A DNA stretch of 64,000 nucleotides from NCBI GenBank assembly GCA_014238945.1, contig JABAAB010000014.1, positions 166,882-230,881 on the forward strand, read 5' to 3'. A program made the position numbers and the translations under genes. Shown here in pieces: positions 25,393-35,294 of this stretch (position 1 is the stretch's first letter; the number at the start of each line of letters is the position of its first letter). This stretch comes from Lysobacterales bacterium. GTDB lineage: Bacteria > Pseudomonadota > Gammaproteobacteria > Xanthomonadales > SZUA-36. Under the pieces are notes generated by a model. The model was not told the DNA's origin, made no database searches, and was given only the letters and a program-made list of their open reading frames with translations.

Positions 25393-27579
25393 ATGCAAGC
25401 GCCAATTTCACAGCCGGTATTGCGAGTCGCCCTGCCGGTTCCCCTGAGACAGCTCTTCGACTATCTGCCCTGTGTGAATCAACCTTTCCCGTTACCGGGT
25501 TCTCGTGTATTGGTGCCGTTTGGCCCAAGAAAGCTGGTGGGAATTGTAATCGAGGTGGCGAGCGAAAGTGCGTATCCGATGGAGAAACTCGCGGCAGTTG
25601 AGAAATATCCCGATGAGGGACAGGCGGTATTGAGCCCCGAAACTCTTGGATTGTTGCAATGGTGCTGGAACTATTACAAACACGCCCCCGGTGAAGTGGT
25701 ATACAGCGCGTTACCACCACGTCTGAGGAAGGCGGGTGGGACCATCCCGCCCCCACCGGTGGTGTATTACCTGACATCCGGCGGAAATCAGCGATTGCTT
25801 CAACCCGCAGGGCATATCAAGGCTCAATTCCGATTGCTCAGGGCCATTGGCGAAGGCGCTTCCACTGCGCCGCTGTTGCGGGCGGTGTCTTCCTCATGGA
25901 AACCCCAGTTGGCGCGATTGATTGAGCAGGACTGGGTGCAATCTGAAACACAATCGTGTGCTCGACTGGATCCGTCTGCCGGCCCCATGCTGAACAAGGA
26001 GCAACAGGCCGCGGTTGATGCAGCCTCCGCCAGCCTGGGTGAATTCCACTGCCATTTGCTCGATGGTGTGACCGGTAGCGGTAAGACGGAAGTTTATCTG
26101 CAGTTACTGGAACGGGTTTTGTCCGGTGGTGGCCGGGCATTGTTGCTGGTGCCTGAAATTGGACTGACACCACAATTGGTCAAGCGATTTGAGAAGCGGT
26201 TGGGGTTTGAGCCCGTTGTCACTCATTCCGGTCTCAGTGAAGGCATGCGTATGCAGGCCTGGGCAACGGCAAGGAGTGGACGGGCAAGCCTGGTCATTGG
26301 CACCCGTTCTGCACTGTTTTTACCGATACCCGATTTGAAATTAATCATTCTCGATGAGGAACACGATGCGTCTTTTAAACAACAGGACGGGTTTCGTTAC
26401 TCCACCCGCGATGTGGCAGTCAAACGTGCTGCCGGTCTGGGAATACCAGTCATACTGGGTACCGCCACACCTTCACTGGAAACATTTAACAACGCCTCAT
26501 GCGGTCGTTACAGCTGGAACCGTCTAAGGCAACGGGCAACCGGTGCGGCTGCACCGACCTGGCGCGTACTGGATTTGCGCCAGCAGAACATGCGTGGCGG
26601 AATAGCTGTTACGGCCATGACAGCAATTGGTGAAACCCTTGAGCAGGGTCACCAGGCCTTGATATTTCTGAATCGCAGGGGATACGCGCCGGTCATTCTC
26701 TGTCACCAGTGTGGTTGGTATGCAAGCTGCCGGCGTTGTGACGCCAACCTGACGTGGCACAGGGCGAGCAAGCGATTGCTGTGTCATCACTGTGACAACA
26801 CCGCCCGGGTTCCTGCGATCTGTCCACATTGCAGTGCCGATGCATTACAGGGTGCAGGCGAGGGAACGGAACAACTGGAGCAGGTGCTGGGCAACGCTTT
26901 CCCGCAAACGCCATTGCTGCGTTTTGATCGTGACACGGTTCGCAGAAAAGGCGAATTTGAAAGATTGTCCGACCAGGTCAAGGAAGGTCAGTCCTGTCTG
27001 TTGGTTGGGACCCAGATGCTCGCCAAGGGACACCATTTTCCAAAAGTTACCCTGGTGGTCATTGTGAACCTGGACCAGGCCCTGCACAGTGCGGATTTCC
27101 GTGCGCTGGAACGCATGGGTCAGTTGATGGTGCAGGTTGCTGGTCGTTCGGGCCGGGATCAGTTCCCCGGCGAAGTCATCCTGCAGACCCATTATCCGGA
27201 GCATGAATCGCTGTTGAATTTGCTCAGATCGGGATATGAGTCCTTCGCAGCTGAGCTGAGTGTCGAACGCCGTGCAGCCTGTCTGCCCCCGTTCAGCCAC
27301 CAGGCCCTGTTGCGCTCTGACGCCCATGACAAGGACGAGGTTATCGGTTTTCTTAACCGTGCCCGAGATTGCTTCCCTGCAGGCGAAGCACTGTTGTATG
27401 GACCGTTCCCGGCCATGATGGAGCGTCGCAGCGGTCGGTTCAGGTGGTACCTGCTGGTGCAGGCGGCTGAACGGCGCTGGTTGCACCGGCAACTGGATGA
27501 CTGGGTAGAAAAACTCAGGACACTCCCTGCTGCCCGGCGTGTGCGCTGGGCGGTGGATGTTGACCCCCAGGATTACTAA
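25393..27579 (+). CDS. priA: Primosomal helicase PriA
   Basis: 728 residues. The N-terminal 3'-DNA-binding domain starts with LRVALPVPLRQLFDYL. The helicase core has Walker A GVTGSGKTEVY and Walker B ILDEEHD. The zinc-binding insert has paired cysteines (CHQCGWYASCRRCDANL, CHHCDN, CPHC). Further helicase motifs are LVGTQMLAKGHHFP and QVAGRSGRD. PriA restarts stalled replication forks by loading DnaB. In Pseudomonas-type genomes argS and a SPOR gene follow directly; here a 7-kb moxR/VWA operon lies between and argS points the other way. Confidence 0.96.
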   Translation: MQAPISQPVLRVALPVPLRQLFDYLPCVNQPFPLPGSRVLVPFGPRKLVGIVIEVASESAYPMEKLAAVEKYPDEGQAVLSPETLGLLQWCWNYYKHAPGEVVYSALPPRLRKAGGTIPPPPVVYYLTSGGNQRLLQPAGHIKAQFRLLRAIGEGASTAPLLRAVSSSWKPQLARLIEQDWVQSETQSCARLDPSAGPMLNKEQQAAVDAASASLGEFHCHLLDGVTGSGKTEVYLQLLERVLSGGGRALLLVPEIGLTPQLVKRFEKRLGFEPVVTHSGLSEGMRMQAWATARSGRASLVIGTRSALFLPIPDLKLIILDEEHDASFKQQDGFRYSTRDVAVKRAAGLGIPVILGTATPSLETFNNASCGRYSWNRLRQRATGAAAPTWRVLDLRQQNMRGGIAVTAMTAIGETLEQGHQALIFLNRRGYAPVILCHQCGWYASCRRCDANLTWHRASKRLLCHHCDNTARVPAICPHCSADALQGAGEGTEQLEQVLGNAFPQTPLLRFDRDTVRRKGEFERLSDQVKEGQSCLLVGTQMLAKGHHFPKVTLVVIVNLDQALHSADFRALERMGQLMVQVAGRSGRDQFPGEVILQTHYPEHESLLNLLRSGYESFAAELSVERRAACLPPFSHQALLRSDAHDKDEVIGFLNRARDCFPAGEALLYGPFPAMMERRSGRFRWYLLVQAAERRWLHRQLDDWVEKLRTLPAARRVRWAVDVDPQDY

Positions 27580-27847
27580 ATTTTCCAAGCTGTATTTGTT
27601 GGTTTTCACCAGCATTGGTGTTCATTACAGTGCCTGGGTTTATAGGCTGCGATACAATGCGGTCCGCTTTGTGCCCCGGGAAATACGGTCCCGTACAGGT
27701 GATAATGCAACAAATTGTACAAATCGTGACCAATGACACTGATGTAATACCCCGGATTTGTTGGACGATAGGCGGTTGAAAAAAGGCCGTGTCATACTTA
27801 TTAAATGAATCAGCTCCGTGATTGGAGAGTCAAAAGCAGGGTTACCA

Positions 27848-28858
27848 ATGGAATCAGTCGAAACAAGAACACCTACAGACCTACAAACCCATGTGGAACG
27901 GGCAGCGTTTAAAAAGCTCAGCACGATCGTAAACCAGTTGATCATCGGCCAGGAACGGCTCATGGAGCGCCTGGTCATGGCCTTGCTCTGCAACGGACAT
28001 TTGCTGGTCGAAGGTGCACCGGGTCTTGCCAAAACCACCGCCATCAAGGTACTGGCGGAGCGTATTGAGGGGGATTTTCATCGTATCCAGTTCACCCCTG
28101 ACTTGCTTCCGGCTGATCTGACCGGTACGGAGATTTATCGTCCCCAGGAAGGTACGTTCGAGTTTCAACAGGGGCCGATTTTTCACAATATGATACTGGC
28201 CGATGAGGTCAACCGTGCACCGGCAAAAGTCCAGTCTGCCATGCTCGAGGCGATGGGTGAACACCAGGTGACCGTGGGCAGGGTTACCTATCCCATGCCG
28301 CCGTTGTTCCTGGTAATGGCAACCCAGAACCCCATCGAGCAGGAAGGCACTTACCCATTGCCAGAAGCCCAGTTGGATCGTTTCCTGATGCACGTTTCTA
28401 TCGGCTATCCCGATGCGCAGGCCGAACAGGACATTCTCGAACTGGCCCGTGGCCAGGCCCGGGATGAGCTGGGTGAAGCACCCAAACCCGAAATGATTGT
28501 CACCCAGGAGCAGGTGTTCGCAGCTCAACGGCAGGTTTTGGACCTGCATATGGCGCCTACCCTGCAGGAATATATCGTCCAGCTTGTTCTGGCTACCCGC
28601 GAGGCGGCCAAGTGGGACAAGGACCTGGGTCACCTGGTCAGCTATGGTGCAAGCCCTCGTGCAACCATCGGTATGGACCGCTGTGCCCGGGCACGTGCCT
28701 GGCTGGATGGGCGTGAATTTGTATCACCGGATGATATACACGCGGTCATCCATGAAGTAATGCGTCACCGCGTATTGTTGTCCTACGAGGCGGAAGCAGA
28801 CGGTGTGAGCGTGGATGAACTCGTCAACCGGCTGCTGGACCTGGTTCCTGTTCCATGA
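27848..28858 (+). CDS. MoxR-family AAA ATPase
   Basis: 336 residues from ATG 27848; an in-frame GTG at 27818 would add ten. Walker A is VEGAPGLAKTTAIK, Walker B is NMILADEVNRAPAKVQSAMLEAM, sensor 1 lies in FLVMATQNPIEQEGTYPLPEAQLDRF, and a C-terminal lid follows. MoxR ATPases act as chaperone-like remodellers of VWA-domain partners, and the five genes that follow encode exactly that set. First gene of the operon, with a 268-base leader. The stop overlaps the next start (ATGA). Confidence 0.93.
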   Translation: MESVETRTPTDLQTHVERAAFKKLSTIVNQLIIGQERLMERLVMALLCNGHLLVEGAPGLAKTTAIKVLAERIEGDFHRIQFTPDLLPADLTGTEIYRPQEGTFEFQQGPIFHNMILADEVNRAPAKVQSAMLEAMGEHQVTVGRVTYPMPPLFLVMATQNPIEQEGTYPLPEAQLDRFLMHVSIGYPDAQAEQDILELARGQARDELGEAPKPEMIVTQEQVFAAQRQVLDLHMAPTLQEYIVQLVLATREAAKWDKDLGHLVSYGASPRATIGMDRCARARAWLDGREFVSPDDIHAVIHEVMRHRVLLSYEAEADGVSVDELVNRLLDLVPVP

Positions 28859-29784
28859 CCGATTTTCGACCAGGGGATGGCATCCATCTTAGCGCCCCCG
28901 AGTTGATCGCTTTGAAGCCCCGATGTAATGCGCTCAGCCTGCCTATGCACCGGCCTGCAGCCTCGTCACTGGCGGGTGCCTACCGGTCACGTTTCCGTGG
29001 TCGTGGTGTGGATTTTGTCGAGTCCCGGAATTATCTGCCCGGGGATGATATCCGAAACATGGATTGGCGTGTGACCGCACGCACGGGCAAAGCGCATACC
29101 AAGATTTTCCAGGAGGAGCGAGAACGACCGGTACTGGTCGTTGTGGACGCCAGTTCCAGTCTGTATTTCGGTACCCGCACACGTCTGAAATCTGTAGCTG
29201 CAGGGCATTTGGCAGCGGCCATTTCCTGGGCGGCAGTGCGACGTGGCGACCGCATTGGTGCTTTCATGTTTGCTCCGGGTGGTCATCGGGAACTGCGCCC
29301 GGCCGGTGGTCGCAGGGGTGCCATGCGGGTTATCCAGGGATTGGTGGAGTGGCTGAATCCGGGGCCGGCTGTCGAAGGTCAGGTGGCATTGTCGGTGGCG
29401 CTGGAACGGGTCAGACATACGGTACGTCCGGGTAGCCTGGTGTTGATCATCAGCGATTTTTTCAATCTGGACGACCAGTGTCATCGTCACCTGTCGCGTT
29501 TGAGACAACACAATGACGTCATTGGATGCCAGATCATGGATCCTGCGGAACAACATCTTCCTGCAGGAAGATTCCCCATAACTGACGGCAATCACAGTGC
29601 CATGCTGGATACCCACATGTCGCAGTCCCGACGTGATTTCGAGCAAATGAGTGAACAACACGGCGAGCTGCCAAGACGCATGTTCCAGCGTCATAAATGT
29701 GGCTGGGTGCTGTTGAGTACCACCGATGACCCGGTTGAAGTGCTGGGTCGGGAACTGCGTATCCTGTTGGGGCGGGTTGCATGA
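28855..29784 (+). CDS. DUF58 domain protein of the MoxR/Bat operon
   Basis: 309 residues. The DUF58 core is FVESRNYLPGDDIRNMDWRVTARTGKAHTKIFQEER, followed by a VWA-like fold with VLVVVDASSSLYFGT (MIDAS-like DASSS). No clear membrane segment, so likely cytoplasmic and a direct MoxR partner. DUF58 proteins accompany MoxR in nearly all such operons; their molecular role is unsettled. Overlaps both neighbours by four bases. Confidence 0.9.
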   Translation: MTDFRPGDGIHLSAPELIALKPRCNALSLPMHRPAASSLAGAYRSRFRGRGVDFVESRNYLPGDDIRNMDWRVTARTGKAHTKIFQEERERPVLVVVDASSSLYFGTRTRLKSVAAGHLAAAISWAAVRRGDRIGAFMFAPGGHRELRPAGGRRGAMRVIQGLVEWLNPGPAVEGQVALSVALERVRHTVRPGSLVLIISDFFNLDDQCHRHLSRLRQHNDVIGCQIMDPAEQHLPAGRFPITDGNHSAMLDTHMSQSRRDFEQMSEQHGELPRRMFQRHKCGWVLLSTTDDPVEVLGRELRILLGRVA

Positions 29785-30248
29785 ATCCGGATCTGATGGC
29801 GCAACTGCGTGATATTCATGAAACCCAGGCGGTTCCCTGGTGGCCACCGGCGCCGGGGTGGTGGGTATTGGCCCTGCTTGTGCTGGTGTTGCTGGCCTGG
29901 GCAGGCAAGCGACTGTTCAGCCTGTACCGGGATTACAAACGACGCAAAAATATGCTGGTCTGGATCGATAATTTGAATTCCACGGTCGATCCGCAGAAGG
30001 ATCCACAGATGTACCTGTCCACCTTGAATCGCATATTCAAGGTGGTCGCGTTAAGGGCCTTTCCGGGTCAGCACTGTGCCTTGATGGCGGGACAGGAGTG
30101 GGAAGAATTCCTGCGTGGGAAGTTCAACGATAAGCAGAATACCGAACCGCTCCGGATCCTTGCCACGGGCCCCTACGACCCGGCGCCGCAATACGATCCG
30201 GCGGATATCACTGAATTGGCCCGCACCTGGGTGAGGACTCATGGCTGA
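29781..30248 (+). CDS. DUF4381 single-pass membrane protein
   Basis: 155 residues. Opens with LMAQLRDIHETQAVPWWPPAPGWW, the DUF4381 signature, followed by one hydrophobic segment (about 26-47) and a basic cytoplasmic part with KRLFSLYRDYKRRKN. The rest is helical (LSTLNRIFKVVALRAFPGQHCALMAGQEWEEFL). Usual companion of MoxR and Bat proteins in gammaproteobacteria; function unknown. Its end overlaps the next gene by eight bases. Confidence 0.88.
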   Translation: MNPDLMAQLRDIHETQAVPWWPPAPGWWVLALLVLVLLAWAGKRLFSLYRDYKRRKNMLVWIDNLNSTVDPQKDPQMYLSTLNRIFKVVALRAFPGQHCALMAGQEWEEFLRGKFNDKQNTEPLRILATGPYDPAPQYDPADITELARTWVRTHG

Positions 30249-31260
30249 AGACTTCCTCACCACCGGTTTCGCCATCGCCTGGCCGTGGCTGTTGCTACTG
30301 GCGCCTGTGCCGTGGTTGATCCGGAAATTGCTGCCCGCTTCTACATCCAATGATACGCAGTCATTGCGTGTTCCCTGGTTCACGGCCGTGGCAGGAGACA
30401 AGTCCGGTTGGATGCGCAGACCCTGGCTCGCAATGGCGGCAGCACTGGTCTGGTTGCTGCTGGTGTTGGCAGCGGCAAGACCGCAGTGGGTCGGAGAGAT
30501 CGAAAGTATGCCGGTGACCGGTCGTGACCTGCTGCTGGCTGTTGATATTTCCGGCAGCATGGACACACAGGACATGATCCTGAACAAGACCGCGGTAAAT
30601 CGCCTGAAAATGGTAAAAAAGGTTGCCGGTGAATTCATCCAAAGACGCCATGGTGACCGCGTAGGTCTGATCCTGTTCGGCAGTCGGGCCTATTTGCAGA
30701 CACCACTTACCTTCGATACGCAAACCACAGCGACCCTGCTGGACGAATCGGAGATCGGATTGGCGGGGCGCGAAACGGCCATTGGCGATGCCATCGGACT
30801 GGCAGTAAAACGTCTTCGTGATGATTCGGCGGCGGATCGTGTTCTGGTGCTGCTGACCGATGGTGCCAACACCTCCGGTGAGGTTCAGCCCCTGCAGGCA
30901 GCGGAGTTTGCCGCCCGCGAGGGTCTTACCGTTTATACGGTTGGTGTGGGCGCAGATGAAATGATGGTGCAGGACTTTTTTGGTTCCCGCGTAGTCAACC
31001 CATCAGCCGATCTGGATGAAGATACCCTGCGCACAATTGCAGATCGAACCGGTGGCCGATACTTCAGGGCCCGCGATGTCGAAGGCCTGGAAAGAATTTA
31101 CGAGATACTGGATGAACTGGAACCGGTTGAAAGCGATGTAGAAATTATTCGTCCGGTAGATGAACTGTTTTACTGGCCGATGGGTCTGGCGTATGGGCTT
31201 GCGCTGCTTGCCGCGCTGCTCTCAATTCGTCCGCTGTCCCTGCGCAGCGTGACCTCCTGA
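30241..31260 (+). CDS. VWA-domain membrane protein (BatA-like)
   Basis: 339 residues. Two N-terminal hydrophobic segments (about 12-28 and 60-80) and one at the C terminus (about 305-330) frame a VWA domain with an intact MIDAS: LAVDISGSMDTQDM, DAIGLAVKRL, and LVLLTDGANTSG. BatA-type proteins sit in the inner membrane with the VWA domain probably in the periplasm; they were linked to aerotolerance in Bacteroides, and the general role is thought to be assembly of envelope complexes with MoxR. The next gene starts after 10 bases. Confidence 0.9.
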   Translation: MAEDFLTTGFAIAWPWLLLLAPVPWLIRKLLPASTSNDTQSLRVPWFTAVAGDKSGWMRRPWLAMAAALVWLLLVLAAARPQWVGEIESMPVTGRDLLLAVDISGSMDTQDMILNKTAVNRLKMVKKVAGEFIQRRHGDRVGLILFGSRAYLQTPLTFDTQTTATLLDESEIGLAGRETAIGDAIGLAVKRLRDDSAADRVLVLLTDGANTSGEVQPLQAAEFAAREGLTVYTVGVGADEMMVQDFFGSRVVNPSADLDEDTLRTIADRTGGRYFRARDVEGLERIYEILDELEPVESDVEIIRPVDELFYWPMGLAYGLALLAALLSIRPLSLRSVTS

Positions 31261-31270
31261 GGATGCGTTG

Positions 31271-32950
31271 ATGGATTCCTGGCCAATACATTTTATCCGG
31301 CCCGCCTGGCTGATGTTGATACCGGTCGCGGTGTTCATCCCCATCATGTGGCGGCGGCTCCGTCGTCCCTCTGGCGATTGGGGCAAGGTATGTGACGCAC
31401 ATTTATTGCGCTGGCTCAGTGTTGGAGATACTGCTGCCCGACCGGGTTTACTTGGTCCGTGGCTGGCCGGACTGGTATGGCTGATGGCTGCCGTGGCCCT
31501 GGCAGGACCGAGTTGGGAAAAGTTGCCGGACAGTTCTTTTTCTTCCAGTGATGCACGGGTGCTGGTGGTGGATCTGTCAAGCTCCATGCTGGCTGAAGAC
31601 CTCAAACCCAACCGGCTGACCCAGGCCCGGTACCGCTTGTCTGACATGCTGGAAAATTTAGTGGAAGGACAGATGGGCGTTATCTCTTTTGCCGGTGATG
31701 CCTTTGTTGTTTCTCCGCTGACCAGTGATACCAATACGATCGTGAACATGTTGCCGGCACTGCGCCCGGATGTTATTCCGGTAGCCGGCAGCCGTCCGGA
31801 CCGCGCTCTGGAAATGGCCGCCGAGTTACTCAATCGATCGGGTATGGCCAAGGGAGAGATTCTGCTGATCGCCGACAGTGGCAGCCAGGCAGCTGTCGAG
31901 GTAGCCGCTTTGCTGGCCAAAGAGGGTATATATACCTCGGTGCTGGGTGTTGGAACGATTCAGGGCGCACCGATTCCAAGCGGTGACGGTTTCGTCAGCG
32001 ACAGCAGGGGTAATATCGTCGTTGCCCGTCTTGACAGGGATGCGTTGCGAGCCATTGCCATTGCCGGCGGGGGACGGTATTCCGAATTGACTGCTGGCAG
32101 CGCTGCCCAATCCCCCTGGACCTCGGTCGAAGGTAGCGAATTTGCCCGCCGGGAAGACGCATTGGGGGAACGCTGGAAAGACACCGGTCCCTGGTTGGTG
32201 CTGTTGTTGCTTCCGTTGGTTGCATTCAGTTTCCGCCGAGGGCTGTTGTTTGTGTTGCCCATACTGGTATTGCCAGGATTGCTGGTCAGCAATTCGGCTC
32301 AGGCAGGTTTTTGGGATGACCTGTGGGCCAGCAGGGATCAACAGGCTCAACTGGCCCTGCGTCAGGAACGACCGGCTGATGCCGCTGTACTCGCAGAGGA
32401 TCCGGCGATCGCTGGCGAGGCCCTGTACCGCAACTCTGATTATGTTCGTGCCAACCAGTCATGGTCGCAGCTGGACTCGGCCGATACCCATTACAACCGG
32501 GGTAACGCCCTGGCACAGGCGGGTGAATTTGATGCCGCCATTGCCGCCTATGATTCAGCCCTTGCGTTGGAACCTGATATGGATGATGCGATATTTAATC
32601 GCGACCTGGTTGAGCAGATGAAGCAGGAACAGGAGCAGCAGGAGCAGGAAGACTCGGACAGCGAGTCTTCCGATGAAGAGTCCCAGGACGGGGAAGAGGG
32701 TGAAGAACAGGACTCTGATGAGCAACAGGAATCGGACCAGCAAAAAGAGTCTGATGAAGAAAGCGAAAGCGAAGAGAGTGAGCAACCCTCGCAATCAGAA
32801 ATGGCACAAAACTGGTCTGAAGAAGACGAACAGGCCATGGAGCAATGGCTGCGACGTATACCGGATGATCCGGGTGGCTTGTTGAGACGTAAATTCCGCA
32901 ATCAGCATCAGCGCCGTGGCGCACCTGCTGATGAATCCGAGACGTGGTAA
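31271..32950 (+). CDS. VWA-TPR membrane protein (BatB-BatC fusion type)
   Basis: 559 residues from ATG 31271; a TTG at 31268 directly precedes it. Layout: hydrophobic segments at about 10-25 and 65-80; VWA domain (about 90-290) with VLVVDLSSSMLAED (MIDAS) and ILLIADSGSQAA, where the third MIDAS element departs from TDG; two more hydrophobic segments (about 305-345); TPR repeats (HYNRGNALAQAGEFDAAIAAY); then a 70-residue acidic Glu/Gln/Ser/Asp tail and a basic end (LLRRKFRNQHQRR). It combines what are separate BatB and BatC proteins in Bacteroides. Followed by the BatD-like gene after four bases. Confidence 0.88.
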   Translation: MDSWPIHFIRPAWLMLIPVAVFIPIMWRRLRRPSGDWGKVCDAHLLRWLSVGDTAARPGLLGPWLAGLVWLMAAVALAGPSWEKLPDSSFSSSDARVLVVDLSSSMLAEDLKPNRLTQARYRLSDMLENLVEGQMGVISFAGDAFVVSPLTSDTNTIVNMLPALRPDVIPVAGSRPDRALEMAAELLNRSGMAKGEILLIADSGSQAAVEVAALLAKEGIYTSVLGVGTIQGAPIPSGDGFVSDSRGNIVVARLDRDALRAIAIAGGGRYSELTAGSAAQSPWTSVEGSEFARREDALGERWKDTGPWLVLLLLPLVAFSFRRGLLFVLPILVLPGLLVSNSAQAGFWDDLWASRDQQAQLALRQERPADAAVLAEDPAIAGEALYRNSDYVRANQSWSQLDSADTHYNRGNALAQAGEFDAAIAAYDSALALEPDMDDAIFNRDLVEQMKQEQEQQEQEDSDSESSDEESQDGEEGEEQDSDEQQESDQQKESDEESESEESEQPSQSEMAQNWSEEDEQAMEQWLRRIPDDPGGLLRRKFRNQHQRRGAPADESETW

Positions 32951-32954
32951 CAAT

Positions 32955-34676
32955 ATGAAGATTGGTTCCTGGGTATATCCCACCGCCAAACCGGGTCTGG
33001 CCGGTTTACAGTTGGCCGTATTACTGCTGTTGATAAGCAGCCGGGTACTGGCTGCCCCCGTGAGCGCCCAGTTGGATCGCAACAGTGCCATCGTTGGGGA
33101 GACGGTAACACTGACCTTGCAGACCGTTGACACAGACCAGAGCCTGGAGACCGATCTATCCGTACTGCAAAACGATTTTGACGTACTGAACCGCCGGTCG
33201 GAGACCCAGATGTCTTTTGTGAATGGCCGCCAGACCGCCAGTGTCCGGGTTGTCATTACACTTGAGCCAAAACGAGAGGGGATTTTGAACATACCCGCCT
33301 TGAAATTTCCAGGTGCGACATCCGCCCCGTTGACACTGAAAGTCTCGCCGCCCCCCGAGACCGCGCCCGGTGAGCCGGAGCCGGTATTTATCGAGGTAAC
33401 CGTGCAACCGGAAAGCGGACCCTACTACGTTCATTCACAGGTCGGGTTGATGGTGCGGATTTTTTACCAGGCCAACCTGACTGAAGCTGCGATTAATCCA
33501 CCTGCACCAGAGCAGGCTTCGGTCCGTCTGTTGGATGAGGTTCCCTATCAGGCCGATCGTAACGGTGCACATTACCGGGTACTGGAAAGACGCTATGCCA
33601 TTTTTCCTGAGCGCTCCGGTTCCCTTGACATTCCACCCATGCAATTGAGCGGGCGCCTGATTGAGCGTCCATCCGACCGTCTGTGGCAACCGACGGTCCG
33701 TGGTCGTCGATTGAGGGTTGAGAGTGAACCACTGACGCTCGAAATCAAGCCGCGTCCGGCAGGATTCAGCGGCGAGTTCTGGCTACCTGCACGTCGGATC
33801 ACACTCTCACAAAAAATTTCCGACAACGAAAAGCTACACGTCGGTGAACCGGTAACCCGGACCATCATCATGGATGCGGTTGGCCTGGAAGAAAATATGC
33901 TGGAAGAACCGGTGTGGCCGGAATTGGCCGGTACCCGTATTTATCCCGACCAGCCCCAGGGTATCAGTCGCGATGATGGTGAATGGGTGTTGGGCCACAA
34001 AGAATTCCGCTATGCCATCGTTCCGGAAAACCCAGGTGAACTGGTGCTTCCCGAGATTCGGCTGGACTGGTGGGATACCGTATCCGATCGTCAGCGTACC
34101 GCCATTTTACCGGAACACCGCGTAAACGTATTGCCATCCCTGTTGGTACCGGAGGTCAGACCACCGATAACAGCAGCAGCCATCACCCCGGACACAACAA
34201 GCTCTGCAAATGGGGTGCGTGCGTATTCAGGAGATGGCAATACCCGGGTCTGGAAGATCACCAGCGCAGTTCTTGCGGTTTTGTGGCTTGCCACGCTGTA
34301 TCTGTATTACAGGAGACCGCGGGCTGCAAATAATTCGTCAAAAGCCGGGGCACCGGTCTCAATCGATGAGCAAAGCCTGTTGAATGGAATTCAGCGCGCC
34401 TGTCAAAAGGGTGATGCACCGGCTGCCCGCAAAGACCTGTCACAATGGATCAGGAATTATGCACCGGACAACATGCGTGGCAGTATGCGGGATTTTGGAA
34501 TTTCCTGTGGTCATCCCGGGCTACAGCAGGCCATCAGTGAACTGGACAGCAGCGGATTTTCTGGCGATTCGGTATCCGGCTGGGATGGCGATTCGCTGTG
34601 GGCAGCCTTCAAAAAGTGGCAAAAACAGTTAGCCAGACCTCCGGTCAGGCGTGAGGCCATACCTCATTTATACTGA
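32955..34676 (+). CDS. BatD-like (oxygen tolerance) membrane protein
   Basis: 573 residues from ATG 32955; in-frame starts at 32916 and 32931 lie in the end of the previous gene. A signal peptide (about 15-33, ends SSRVLAAP) is followed by beta-rich repeats of the BatD type (SAQLDRNSAIVGETVTLTLQ; PGEPEPVFIEVTV). A single membrane helix lies near 430-450 (VWKITSAVLAVLWLATLYLYY), and a short cytoplasmic helical domain ends the protein. Last gene of the moxR operon; converges on the SPOR gene, with 42 bases between stops and no obvious terminator. Confidence 0.88.
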   Translation: MKIGSWVYPTAKPGLAGLQLAVLLLLISSRVLAAPVSAQLDRNSAIVGETVTLTLQTVDTDQSLETDLSVLQNDFDVLNRRSETQMSFVNGRQTASVRVVITLEPKREGILNIPALKFPGATSAPLTLKVSPPPETAPGEPEPVFIEVTVQPESGPYYVHSQVGLMVRIFYQANLTEAAINPPAPEQASVRLLDEVPYQADRNGAHYRVLERRYAIFPERSGSLDIPPMQLSGRLIERPSDRLWQPTVRGRRLRVESEPLTLEIKPRPAGFSGEFWLPARRITLSQKISDNEKLHVGEPVTRTIIMDAVGLEENMLEEPVWPELAGTRIYPDQPQGISRDDGEWVLGHKEFRYAIVPENPGELVLPEIRLDWWDTVSDRQRTAILPEHRVNVLPSLLVPEVRPPITAAAITPDTTSSANGVRAYSGDGNTRVWKITSAVLAVLWLATLYLYYRRPRAANNSSKAGAPVSIDEQSLLNGIQRACQKGDAPAARKDLSQWIRNYAPDNMRGSMRDFGISCGHPGLQQAISELDSSGFSGDSVSGWDGDSLWAAFKKWQKQLARPPVRREAIPHLY

Positions 34677-34718
34677 CACAGGGGCGGAGTAATTTGTCCT
34701 GGAAGCCGTTCTACTGCT

Positions 34719-35294
34719 CTACTTTGCGACTTTCATCACCAGCGTTTCTATTCGGTTGTCAGCCAACATGCGACGCATCTCATCCGCGTTACGGGCGCCC
34801 TCTATCGGCCCAACCCTGACACGATGCCATGTTTCGCCATTGACGGTTACGGTTTGTATGGTGGCCATGGAGCCGAGCAGAGCCAGCCTGGCTTTCATCT
34901 GGTCAGCATCAGAGGTGTTACGAAACGATCCAACCTGGAGTACATATTGTTCCACTTGATGACCCGGTGGAGTATCTGCCGTAGGCTTGGCATCGCGACT
35001 CAGTTCCTGTTCCGGGACAATGACTTCCATTTCCGGTAGTACCGTAAAAAAGTCGTATCTTGGCTGTTCTTTTGTCCCCGTCTTGTCTTCCTTGTCTTCA
35101 ACCAGTGCGGATTCGGGTTTCTGACTGGTCTGGTTGTTTGTGGTCGGAAGATGTTGTTTTATGTCGGGAAGATATCCTTTGAGCATCAGGAAAAACGCGA
35201 TCCCAAGACCGATCAGGATTCCGCCCAACAGCCAGAACCATGCGGGAATTCCTGCCGAGGCCCGTTTGGAAGCACCTCTTCTCTTGGCTGCCAT
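34719..35294 (-). CDS. SPOR-domain division protein (FtsN-like)
   Basis: 191 residues. A short basic cytoplasmic N terminus (AAKRRGASKRASAG), one membrane helix (about 18-40, FWLLGGILIGLGIAFFLML), a Pro/Gln/Lys-rich linker, then a C-terminal SPOR domain (about 112-188; QYVLQVGSFRNTSDADQMKARLALLG, WHRVRVGPIEGARNADEMRRML). This is the layout of FtsN and relatives that bind denuded septal glycan. Downstream of argS, as in Pseudomonas. The ATG overlaps the argS stop (TGATG); a GTG three bases earlier is an alternative. Confidence 0.88.
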   Translation of the reverse strand: MAAKRRGASKRASAGIPAWFWLLGGILIGLGIAFFLMLKGYLPDIKQHLPTTNNQTSQKPESALVEDKEDKTGTKEQPRYDFFTVLPEMEVIVPEQELSRDAKPTADTPPGHQVEQYVLQVGSFRNTSDADQMKARLALLGSMATIQTVTVNGETWHRVRVGPIEGARNADEMRRMLADNRIETLVMKVAK

